Source: Bacilli bacterium (GTDB lineage: Bacteria > Bacillota_I > Bacilli_A > RF39 > UBA660). Taken from it: a stretch of 64,000 nt of DNA. The position numbers and the translations under genes are program-made. Positions within the stretch are counted from its first letter, which is position 1, and every line of letters begins with the position of its first letter. The stretch covers positions 1 through 64,000 of the forward strand of contig CAAGCO010000018.1 in assembly GCA_900768345.1 (NCBI GenBank), given 5' to 3'. Positions 1 through 6,616 of this stretch are shown piece after piece. The notes beneath the pieces are model-generated. The model was not told where the DNA came from. It searched no databases and saw only the letters and a list, made by a program, of their open reading frames with translations.

Positions 1-7
1 AAATAAA

Positions 8-36
8 AAGTATGGTAGAATTCTTCCATATTTTTA
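8..36. terminator. Possible terminator at left edge
   Basis: TATGG and CCATA arms enclose a short self-complementary centre and are followed by five T. It probably ends a gene lying left of the window. The stem contains a T-T mismatch, so this is a weak call. Confidence 0.35.
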
Positions 37-65
37 ACACAATTTTGCAAGTGCAAAATAAGAAA

Positions 66-119
66 TGATAGCACAACTATTCCTATATTTATATAGAATG
101 AATTAGGGCAGTGCTATCA
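66..119. other. 9-bp inverted repeat with inner hairpin
   Basis: A perfect 9-bp inverted repeat (TGATAGCAC at 66-74, GTGCTATCA at 111-119) encloses a second hairpin built on ATTC/GAAT and CTATAT/ATATAG arms. No coding frame covers it. It could be part of a structured RNA or a regulatory DNA site. The boundaries and the strand are unknown. Confidence 0.4.
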
Positions 120-176
120 CTCCCTTTATCCTGCTTAATAATTATTATCATTTTTTTATAAATTATGGTATTTTCA

Positions 177-185
177 TGGTATACT
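177..185 (+). promoter_or_regulatory. Extended -10 box for candidate ncRNA
   Basis: TGG followed by TATACT fits an extended -10 element (TGn-TATAAT type), predicting a start near 192. No good -35 hexamer is present at 17 bp, which is usual for extended -10 promoters. The nearest downstream features are the hairpins at 197-323 rather than a gene on this strand. Confidence 0.4.
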
Positions 186-191
186 TATATC

Positions 192-331
192 AGTTAGTAG
201 TTTATTACTACCTATAATTTAGATAATTAGAGGTTGTCCGACTTCAACCTTTATGGCTCCAAATTGATAGAAAACTCGGAAATTAACTTCTGAGAGTAAT
301 AGATGCTAACTAGAAATAGTTAGTTTTTTTT
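192..331 (+). ncRNA. Candidate structured RNA, unknown class
   Basis: This gene-free stretch folds into consecutive hairpins. GTAGT/ACTAC lies at 197-211. AGAGGTTG/CAACCTTT lies at 229-252 with an 8-nt loop. CTCGGAA/TTCTGAG lies at 275-294. CTAACTA/TAGTTAG at 306-323 has a GAAA tetraloop and is followed by eight T, which is a classical terminator. The loop of the second hairpin (TCCGA, 237-241) is complementary to TCGGA at 276-280, so a pseudoknot or alternative fold is possible. The next gene downstream is on the opposite strand, so this is not an mRNA leader for it. I do not recognise it as a known riboswitch or housekeeping RNA. Confidence 0.45.
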
Positions 332-418
332 GTTTTGCTTCTATTTTGTCCAAGAAACGGAGTTTAGTTCATTGTTATTGACTTTTTTATATTTTCACAA
401 AATTATCAGCCTAAAATA

Positions 419-454
419 AAGAGTAATTAGTGTTATATGCTAATTACTCTTTAT
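419..454. terminator. Terminator for the minus-strand membrane genes
   Basis: A near-perfect long inverted repeat (AAAGAGTAATTAG and CTAATTACTCTTT around an 8 to 9-nt loop) spans the stop codon of the 444-854 gene. On the minus strand it is followed by T-rich sequence. Confidence 0.7.
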
Positions 455-854
455 TATCAACAAATAGTAACATATTTATAAAGTAATATATTACAGCAAT
501 AAAGAAATATGCTGTTATTAAAGATTTAGAAAATGCTACTGGATCCATACTTGTATATTCTAAATTATTATTACCCTTTAGTACTGTCAATAAATTAGGT
601 ATTGAGAATGTTATAAACAATATAGAACTATTAAGTAAACATATAATTCGTCCTTTTTTATATTTTATTTTCTTTTTATTTACTAATTTGAAAATAAAAG
701 GAATGAGAATCATTATTATACTCACAACAACCAAAACAAATAATTCAGGTAACAAATCTCCAATAATTTTAGTATCTTGTAAAAGAACTTTAATAATTAT
801 TAAAGTTAATAATAATAGTATTGTACATATTACATATTTAATTTTATTATTCAT
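444..854 (-). CDS. Small multi-pass membrane protein
   Basis: A hypothetical 136-residue membrane protein with about four hydrophobic segments (residues about 8-25, 35-58, 70-92 and 112-132) separated by short Lys-rich loops. I recognise no family signature. The ATG at 854 is preceded by AGAGGT at normal spacing. It follows the 873-1337 gene by 18 bp on the same strand, so the two are probably co-transcribed and may act together in the membrane. The XRE regulator at 1521 is divergent from this pair and could control it. The function is unknown. Confidence 0.75.
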   Translation of the reverse strand: MNNKIKYVICTILLLLTLIIIKVLLQDTKIIGDLLPELFVLVVVSIIMILIPFIFKLVNKKKIKYKKGRIICLLNSSILFITFSIPNLLTVLKGNNNLEYTSMDPVAFSKSLITAYFFIAVIYYFINMLLFVDNKE

Positions 855-872
855 ATTAAACCTCTAATCTTC

Positions 873-1337
873 TTAATTATTTTTTTCTTTTAAAAACTGT
901 TTTATAACAATAACAACCATAGCTTGAATGTGAGGTAGAATTATACAAACAGTTGCTACAAACACAAAGAATAATACAGTAAACGCTTGACTCAATGCAG
1001 TAGCTAAATCATTATTTTTAGTTATCATAAATTTATCACCTAAAAATAAAATAAGTAGATATGATAAATAAAATAATATAAATTCAAGAATAGGTAAGAA
1101 TAAAAGATAGTAAGAAACTTTTGCAAAAGTACTTTCGAGTTCACTACCAAATTTATATATCTTTTTACTCATCCATGTGCTTGGGAAACTAAGACCAAAT
1201 ACGATAGCTGATAAAATCAATGCAGCAGTTATCCAACTAGAATCCTCATTTATAAACATTATGCATAAAACAATAAATGAAATAATAGGCAGAATATATC
1301 TAGAAAGTTTATATGCTTTTAAAGTTTTATCATCCAT
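873..1337 (-). CDS. Small multi-pass membrane protein
   Basis: A hypothetical membrane protein of 154 residues with four hydrophobic segments. An ATG 54 bp further upstream is in frame, but the ATG at 1337 has GGAG eight bases ahead of it, so I chose that start. It is the first gene of a two-gene minus-strand unit, divergent from the XRE-type regulator at 1521-2105. This arrangement often means that the regulator controls the membrane genes, but no operator could be defined. No family was recognised. Confidence 0.7.
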   Translation of the reverse strand: MDDKTLKAYKLSRYILPIISFIVLCIMFINEDSSWITAALILSAIVFGLSFPSTWMSKKIYKFGSELESTFAKVSYYLLFLPILEFILFYLSYLLILFLGDKFMITKNNDLATALSQAFTVLFFVFVATVCIILPHIQAMVVIVIKQFLKEKNN

Positions 1338-1404
1338 AACTACAACTCCATATTCTAATAGAATTATACATAATAATTTATAAAGAAGCAACTATAAAGT
1401 TTAA

Positions 1405-1413
1405 TGGTATAAT
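1405..1413 (+). promoter_or_regulatory. Extended -10 promoter element
   Basis: TGG directly followed by TATAAT is an extended -10 box. The predicted start near 1420 would give the XRE regulator gene a 5' leader of about 100 nt. The same TGGTATAAT form recurs before other genes in this window. Confidence 0.45.
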
Positions 1414-1520
1414 AGAAGAAAATATTATTAAATGTTAACAATAATTGCGAAAGTTCAAACTACAATTGATAGATATTTTTGATATAAAAAAGTATTCTTA
1501 TATTGAAAAGGAGAAATAAT

Positions 1521-2105
1521 ATGAATTTAGGAAATAAAATAATGACATTAAGAAAGAAAAATAATATGTCACAAGAAGAATTAGCTGAGAAAGTAGGTGT
1601 TACGAGACAAACAATATCTAAGTGGGAACTTGAAGAAACTTCACCAGATATTACTCAAGCTAAAACATTATCAAATATTTTTAAAGTAAGTTTGGATGAA
1701 CTAGTCAGTAATGATTTAAATAGTATTATAGTTGAAAAGGTAAGCAACACTGAAAAGTTAGCGGGAATAATTATAAATATATTAAAAGTATTTGGAATAC
1801 TTATATTAGCATTTGTATTATTAATGGTGTTTCTTATAATAATCTTTAGTATAGATAATGATAGAATGAGAGATAATACAATAGTTGGAAAATATGAAAT
1901 AAAATGTACTCTTGACAATGAGGATTATGTTTATGAAGTTGAATATAACACAAATTATCAAATAATAAATGCTGGAGGAGATGCATTCATAAGTAATCAC
2001 ACAGATGTTGAAAGAGTTGATGATGCTAATAAAGCAATCGCACGTATAGAAGACTATTTTAAAGATCATAACGGGACATGTATTTCTAATCAGAATGAAA
2101 ACTAA
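1521..2105 (+). CDS. XRE-family regulator with a membrane anchor
   Basis: A helix-turn-helix transcription regulator of the Cro/C1 (XRE) family fused to a membrane segment. Residues 1-60 form the DNA-binding domain, with the usual SQEELAEKVGVTRQTISKWE core. A hydrophobic helix spans about residues 90-113, and about 80 residues follow outside that helix. AAGGAG precedes the ATG at 1521; an in-frame ATG at 1503 lacks a site. The membrane-bound layout suggests it senses an envelope signal, which is inference. It is divergent from the two small membrane protein genes at 444-1337, its likely targets. Confidence 0.8.
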   Translation: MNLGNKIMTLRKKNNMSQEELAEKVGVTRQTISKWELEETSPDITQAKTLSNIFKVSLDELVSNDLNSIIVEKVSNTEKLAGIIINILKVFGILILAFVLLMVFLIIIFSIDNDRMRDNTIVGKYEIKCTLDNEDYVYEVEYNTNYQIINAGGDAFISNHTDVERVDDANKAIARIEDYFKDHNGTCISNQNEN

Positions 2106-2188
2106 ACCTATTGTTTAGTTAACTCAACTTTAAAGTTATATGAATTATAATATTGATATGTTAAATTTAATGCATGAGGAGGACAAAC

Positions 2189-2881
2189 ATGAAAAACAAT
2201 TTAAAAATAACAATATTAATAGTTGTAAGTTTACTAGTTGGTTTATTACTTGGAATAGTGCTAAACAAAACTTTTTCAGGTGAAAAATTAACTAAGCTAC
2301 CAACACCAGAAGTAACAGGTGGAGAAAGAGGACAATTCGGAATCGATAAAAACATCAACGAAGAAACAATAGATAAATATTTAAATCGTAGTGATTCAGT
2401 ATATAGAGATATGAGAATGCTAGTAGATCCAGGAAACTATGAAGCAATAGGTGGTGATTCACGTCTTTCAGGAACAGTAAAAGGATTTGAAGTTGTACCA
2501 TATCCATATTTAACAGAAGTAAAAGGGCTACCCGAAGCAGTCGGAAAAAGTTATACTGGTAAAACATTATTCACAGAACAAGAAGATGGAACTTATAAAG
2601 CTAACTATAAAGAATCTATGGAAATATTAGAATATCTATTCCCAAAAGATAAGAATATATTCTTAATGTGTGGTGGCGGAGGATACGCTGGAATGACAAA
2701 AAATCTATTAGTATCACTTGGATGGGATGAAAACAAAATATATAATATAGGTGGATATTGGTATTATAATGGTGAAAATAATGTACAAATTAAAAAAGAA
2801 GAAAACAACAAAACAACATATGATTTTTGGAAAGTAAATTATCATGATATAGATTTTGATAATTTAACAGAAATAAAATAA
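2189..2881 (+). CDS. Membrane-anchored rhodanese-like protein
   Basis: An exported protein of 230 residues with an N-terminal hydrophobic anchor (about residues 7-27) and a rhodanese-like fold. The C-terminal half has Cys161 in LMCGGGGYAGMT, matching the active-site loop of sulfurtransferases, followed by the helix and GG-W segment typical of such domains. GAGGAGG precedes the ATG at 2189. The stop overlaps the start of the next gene by one base (TAATG), so the two are translationally coupled. With the thioredoxin-like lipoprotein downstream, it suggests sulfur or redox chemistry at the outer face of the membrane. The substrate is unknown. Confidence 0.7.
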   Translation: MKNNLKITILIVVSLLVGLLLGIVLNKTFSGEKLTKLPTPEVTGGERGQFGIDKNINEETIDKYLNRSDSVYRDMRMLVDPGNYEAIGGDSRLSGTVKGFEVVPYPYLTEVKGLPEAVGKSYTGKTLFTEQEDGTYKANYKESMEILEYLFPKDKNIFLMCGGGGYAGMTKNLLVSLGWDENKIYNIGGYWYYNGENNVQIKKEENNKTTYDFWKVNYHDIDFDNLTEIK

Positions 2882-3330
2882 TGAAGAAAATACACTATTT
2901 AGTAATTTGTATATTAATAATTTTTACTACCGGATGTAATAAAACTATAGAGAAGTTCTCTTTAGATAAAAAATATTATAATACTGGTGAATTTATAAAA
3001 GTTAAAAGTGATGACTTATCTAAATTAGATAATGAAAATTATATTTTATATACATATAATAATTATTGTGCGTTTAGTATTCCATGTGAAGATGTATTTA
3101 AAGAATTTATGAATAAATATAAAATAGATTTTCTATCAATTAGTTTTGATGAATTCAAAAATACAGGATTTTATAAGAAAGTAAAATATGCACCATCTAT
3201 AATTATTGTAAAAGAAGGTAAGATAGTAGCATACTTAGATCCTAACTCTGATGATGATTTTGATAAATATCAAGATGCGACTAAATTAGAAGAATGGATA
3301 AAAGAGTATGTAGAACTTTCTACAAACTAA
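2881..3330 (+). CDS. Thioredoxin-like lipoprotein
   Basis: A predicted lipoprotein of 149 residues. The signal peptide ends in a lipobox (TTGC, Cys at about residue 19). The mature part looks like a thioredoxin fold of the bacteriocin-accessory type, with two Cys six positions apart (CAFSIPC) in place of CxxC and a YAPSIIIVKEG segment where the cis-Pro strand is expected. The wider Cys spacing means ordinary thioredoxin chemistry cannot be assumed. It is coupled to the rhodanese-like gene by a one-base overlap. A decayed sequence resembling its C-terminus lies at 3407-3517. Confidence 0.65.
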   Translation: MKKIHYLVICILIIFTTGCNKTIEKFSLDKKYYNTGEFIKVKSDDLSKLDNENYILYTYNNYCAFSIPCEDVFKEFMNKYKIDFLSISFDEFKNTGFYKKVKYAPSIIIVKEGKIVAYLDPNSDDDFDKYQDATKLEEWIKEYVELSTN

Positions 3331-3362
3331 AAAGGCAAGACGTTAAAGTTTTGCTTTTTAAT
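3329..3362 (+). terminator. Rho-independent terminator
   Basis: An A-rich arm containing GGCAAG pairs with TTTTGCTTTTT, leaving one bulged base and a terminal T run. It immediately follows the thioredoxin-like lipoprotein gene. Confidence 0.5.
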
Positions 3363-3406
3363 TTGCTATACACATATTTATACATTTAACGATTTTTATT
3401 AAAAAG

Positions 3407-3517
3407 ATGTATCCAAATTCAAAAGTAGAAAATGAAAAAAATATAGTATTTGAAAGTTATAGTGATGAACTAGTAACACCACTTAGTGAAATAGAAGAAT
3501 GGATAAAAACAATATAA
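3407..3517 (+). pseudogene. Remnant resembling the lipoprotein C-terminus
   Basis: A 36-codon open stretch without a usable ribosome-binding site. Its end (LSEIEEWIKTI) resembles the end of the upstream thioredoxin-like lipoprotein (TKLEEWIKEYVEL). I read it as the leftover 3' end of a second, deleted copy of that gene. A random short frame cannot be excluded. Confidence 0.4.
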
Positions 3518-3558
3518 ATTTTACTTAGACAAAGAAATAGTTATTTAACTTATTGGAT

Positions 3559-3596
3559 AAACCCTGATTTAGATTTAAATTAAATCAGGGTTTTAA
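3559..3596 (+). terminator. Strong Rho-independent terminator
   Basis: AAACCCTGATTTA and TAAATCAGGGTTT form a 13-bp perfect stem around an 8-nt loop, followed by a T-rich tract. It separates the lipoprotein region from the repeat-protein operon. Confidence 0.8.
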
Positions 3597-3657
3597 TATT
3601 TTTACTAATATATTTAATGTAAGAATTATGATATTATTATATTGGAGTGATTTGTAT

Positions 3658-5652
3658 ATGATAACTGAACTTACATTAAAAGCCTTGTGTGACAAATATG
3701 GTATATCATCAGAAAAAATTGTAAATAAAAATAATAATATACTTGATTTTGGTGAATATACAAGTATTGATAGAACGTTAAATTATTTAGTAAATGAATT
3801 AAAATACAATGCCAGAAATATTGAAAAGTGTCCTAGCATTTTGTATAGAAATGTTAATTTTATTAGAGATAATGTTGAATTTTTAAAAAGTGTAGGATTT
3901 TCTTTAGAACGTATTGAAACATGTTTACACGTTTTAACAACAGATCCTGATGAATTAAAACGAACATATGAGTATATAAAAGAAAATTATGGCTTTGAAG
4001 CCATAAAGAAAAACTTATCTGCTTTGGCTTGTAATGTTAACTTAATATCTGATGTTGAAAATTTAAATTTAGATAAAAGTTGGAATTTAAGTATTGTGGT
4101 GAGTGTTGAGTTTTGCTTTACAACAATAGAGGAAGTTAAAAGAATTATTGAAAGTGAAGAGTTCAAAAAATATCCAGAGTTATTTGCCCCGACAACTCTT
4201 ATTTCTACTAAAATAGAAGATATTAGAAAAATAATCCATAGTGAAGAGTTTAAGAAACACCCCGAATTGTTTACAGCGACAACTTTAGCTCGCGCAAAAA
4301 TAGAAGATATAAAAGCGATAATGCATAGTGAGGAATTTAGAACTCATCCGGAATTATTCACATCGACAACTTTAGCTCATGCCAAAATAGAAGATATAAA
4401 AGATATAATACATAGTGAAGAGTTTAGAGAACATCCTAAATTATTTACATCTGAAACTTTAGCTCGTGCCAAAATAGAAGATATAAAAGATATAATACAT
4501 AGTGAAGAGTTTAGAAATCATCCAGAATTATTCACATCTGAAACTTTGGCTCGTGCAAAAATAAAAGATATAAAAGAAATGATACATAGCGAAGAATTTA
4601 AGAATCATCCAGAATTATTTACATCTGGGACTTTAACTTATGCAAAAATAGAAGATATAAAAAAGATAATACATAGCGAAGAATTTAAGAGTCATCCAGA
4701 ATTATTCACATCTGAAACTTTGGTTCGTGCTAAAATAGGTGATATAAAAGATATAATTAATAGTGAAGAATTTAAGAGTCATCCAGAATTATTTACATCG
4801 ACCACTTTGGCTCGCGCAAAAATAGAAGATATAAAATCAATAATACATAGTGAAGAGTTTAAAGCCCATCCAGAATTATTTACATCGACAACACTTGCTT
4901 TTGCAAAAATAGAAGATATAAAGGCGATAATGCATAGTGAAGAGTTTAAAGATCATCCAGAATTATTCACATCTGAAACTTTGGTTCGTGCAAAAATAGA
5001 AGATATAAAAGCGATAATACATAGTGAAGAGTTTAAAGCCCATCCAGAATTATTTACATCGACAACACTTGCTTATGCTAAAATAGATGATATAAAAGCG
5101 ATAATACATAGTGAAGAGTTTAAAGCCCATCCAGAATTATTTACATCCCAAACTTTAGCTCGTGCCAAAATAGAAGATATAAAAGCGATAATGCATAGTG
5201 AAGAATTTAAAGCCCATCCAGAATTATTTACATCCCAAACTTTAGCTCGTGGTAAAATAGAAGAAATAAGGGCATTACTTAATTTACCATATTGGAATGA
5301 TGATAGATTTAAGAGATTATTGACGCCATTAATAGTAGCTAATTCTGGAAGCATGCTTAAAAAATTACCAGTTGAATTGAAAATCGCAGAAAAATATCAT
5401 ATAGATGAATATCTTAATTCAAAATTTTTGATACTTTCACCTAGTCAAAACTATGCTTTAATAAATTATTTACTTGATAATAATATGCCATTAGTAGTAA
5501 ATGAAAAATTAAGTTCAATATTCAACTTTAATCCCGGTGCTTTAAAATTAAAGTTTGGAATTGATTTAAAAGAATTGATGAGAAAATATAAATTTAATGA
5601 ACAAGATTTAAATGAAGAAATGGAGGAGCAAGCAAAAAATGAGATTAGATGA
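3658..5652 (+). CDS. Thirteen-repeat helical protein, mTERF-like
   Basis: A protein of 664 residues with no signal peptide or membrane segment. Residues 1-155 contain helical units resembling mTERF-type repeats (for example CPSILYRNVNFIRDNVEFLK and SVGFSLERIETCL). From 4126 to 5256 there are exactly 13 tandem units of 29 residues (87 bp), consensus IEDIKAIIHSEEFKAHPELF then TSTTLARAK. Unit 1 is the most divergent, and later units are nearly identical in DNA, so the array expanded recently. The remaining C-terminal part of about 130 residues is non-repetitive and helical. The ATG at 3658 has GGAG eight bases ahead; an ATG 30 bp upstream lacks a site. The solenoid form suggests nucleic-acid or protein binding, which is inference. 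Confidence 0.75.
   Translation: MITELTLKALCDKYGISSEKIVNKNNNILDFGEYTSIDRTLNYLVNELKYNARNIEKCPSILYRNVNFIRDNVEFLKSVGFSLERIETCLHVLTTDPDELKRTYEYIKENYGFEAIKKNLSALACNVNLISDVENLNLDKSWNLSIVVSVEFCFTTIEEVKRIIESEEFKKYPELFAPTTLISTKIEDIRKIIHSEEFKKHPELFTATTLARAKIEDIKAIMHSEEFRTHPELFTSTTLAHAKIEDIKDIIHSEEFREHPKLFTSETLARAKIEDIKDIIHSEEFRNHPELFTSETLARAKIKDIKEMIHSEEFKNHPELFTSGTLTYAKIEDIKKIIHSEEFKSHPELFTSETLVRAKIGDIKDIINSEEFKSHPELFTSTTLARAKIEDIKSIIHSEEFKAHPELFTSTTLAFAKIEDIKAIMHSEEFKDHPELFTSETLVRAKIEDIKAIIHSEEFKAHPELFTSTTLAYAKIDDIKAIIHSEEFKAHPELFTSQTLARAKIEDIKAIMHSEEFKAHPELFTSQTLARGKIEEIRALLNLPYWNDDRFKRLLTPLIVANSGSMLKKLPVELKIAEKYHIDEYLNSKFLILSPSQNYALINYLLDNNMPLVVNEKLSSIFNFNPGALKLKFGIDLKELMRKYKFNEQDLNEEMEEQAKNEIR
4126..5256 (+). 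repeat. Thirteen in-frame 87-bp tandem repeats
   Basis: Thirteen directly adjoining 87-bp units start every 87 bases from 4126 and keep the reading frame. Positions that vary (KA, RT, RE, RN, KN, KS, KD before HPELF; TT, ET, QT, GT before L; and the residue after LA) fall at fixed places in the unit. Long identical stretches between neighbouring units invite unequal crossing-over and unit-number change. Confidence 0.95.
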
Positions 5653-5917
5653 GTTAGATATAAAAGTATTAAGAGAAAATTTTGATGATGAAATGATAAA
5701 AAAAATTGATCCTGAAAATATATATAAAATTTTTAAATATTTAAAAGAAAATGGTGTTTATTATGCGAAAGATTTATTTTTATCATCATTTGATTTGTTT
5801 TTATTACCAGAGAGTGAGTTTATAAAACACTTTGAAATATTAAAAAATAAGTTAGGTACTAATTTTGTAGACCTATTAGGAGAAAACTCATCACTTATTG
5901 ATATAATGTATGAGTAG
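5639..5917 (+). CDS. Small protein coupled to the repeat protein
   Basis: A hypothetical acidic, helix-rich protein of 92 residues with no membrane segment or recognised domain. GGAGGAG lies about 11 bases before the ATG at 5639, and the start lies inside the end of the repeat-protein gene (14-bp overlap), so translation is probably coupled. Its PENIYKIFKYLKENGVYYAKDL stretch is weakly reminiscent of the helical units of the upstream protein, so it may be a detached last part or a partner. No function can be assigned. Confidence 0.6.
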   Translation: MRLDELDIKVLRENFDDEMIKKIDPENIYKIFKYLKENGVYYAKDLFLSSFDLFLLPESEFIKHFEILKNKLGTNFVDLLGENSSLIDIMYE

Positions 5918-5963
5918 CATTATTGTTTTATAAGCTTCATAAAATTGTGTAAGGAGGAAAATT

Positions 5964-6536
5964 ATGGAGAAAGGTTATCCAATTAAATATGCGGTAGAAG
6001 AATTAACAATAAGTAGTGGTTATAAAAATGGTTATGATGATATAATTGAAGGATACATTGTGTCTAAATGTTATGTAACTGATACTAATATAAGTTACTA
6101 CACTGGTATGGAACCAAGAATTACACATGAAGTAGTATTTCCATTTAGAAAATACGAAAAATTTAAATTTGATTTAGGTAGTGGTGTTAAATATCACGAA
6201 ACGCCTATTACACCAAGAAGAAATGCCAGTGGAAATGCATCTTATTCACAAACGGTAGATAAACTATTTGACACATTTGAAGAAGCTAAAAAAGAAGCAG
6301 AAATAGCTAATGGTAATATATGGAAAACTGAATTAATGAATTTGTCTTTATTAGATGATGATTGGAAAGCAAAACATAAAAGAGCACTACTAGAACATAA
6401 AACCAGATTAGGAGTTTGCTCTTGCTATGAAACATTTATAACAGAACAAACTAAAGATATGCAAATAACACCTATGATAACTTTAAGTGAAAATGAAGAA
6501 GCTAAGTTAACATTAAAGCCTAAAAAGAATGACTAG
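5964..6536 (+). CDS. Hypothetical cytoplasmic protein
   Basis: A hypothetical soluble protein of 190 residues with no signal peptide or membrane segment and no family I recognise. Two Cys lie close together near residue 153 (VCSCYE). A conserved-looking SGYKNGYDDIIEGYIVSKCYV stretch near the N-terminus suggests a small beta domain. AAGGAGG precedes the ATG. It lies 46 bp after the small protein of the repeat operon and ends in a terminator whose stem includes its own stop codon. Confidence 0.65.
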   Translation: MEKGYPIKYAVEELTISSGYKNGYDDIIEGYIVSKCYVTDTNISYYTGMEPRITHEVVFPFRKYEKFKFDLGSGVKYHETPITPRRNASGNASYSQTVDKLFDTFEEAKKEAEIANGNIWKTELMNLSLLDDDWKAKHKRALLEHKTRLGVCSCYETFITEQTKDMQITPMITLSENEEAKLTLKPKKND

Positions 6537-6550
6537 AAATAGTCTTTTTA
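6531..6550 (+). terminator. Rho-independent terminator
   Basis: GACTA, a GAAA tetraloop and TAGTC are followed by five T. The stop codon of the preceding gene lies within the stem. Confidence 0.65.
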
Positions 6551-6616
6551 ATTGCCCATAAACATTTTTCTTTATATAATTTATTAATTGTTATATAATA
6601 ATAATAGGTGATTTAT

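Noticed and set aside
1177..1383. Plus-strand frame over the membrane protein gene
   Set aside because: It has no ribosome-binding site and overlaps fully with the better supported minus-strand gene at 873-1337.
4126..5256. Regular direct repeats as a CRISPR array
   Set aside because: The 87-bp units adjoin without unique spacers, keep one reading frame throughout and lie inside a well-started gene. No cas genes are present.
5073..5354. Minus-strand open frame across the repeats
   Set aside because: It mirrors the repeat array on the opposite strand, has no ribosome-binding site and exists only because the repeat unit happens to lack stops in that frame.
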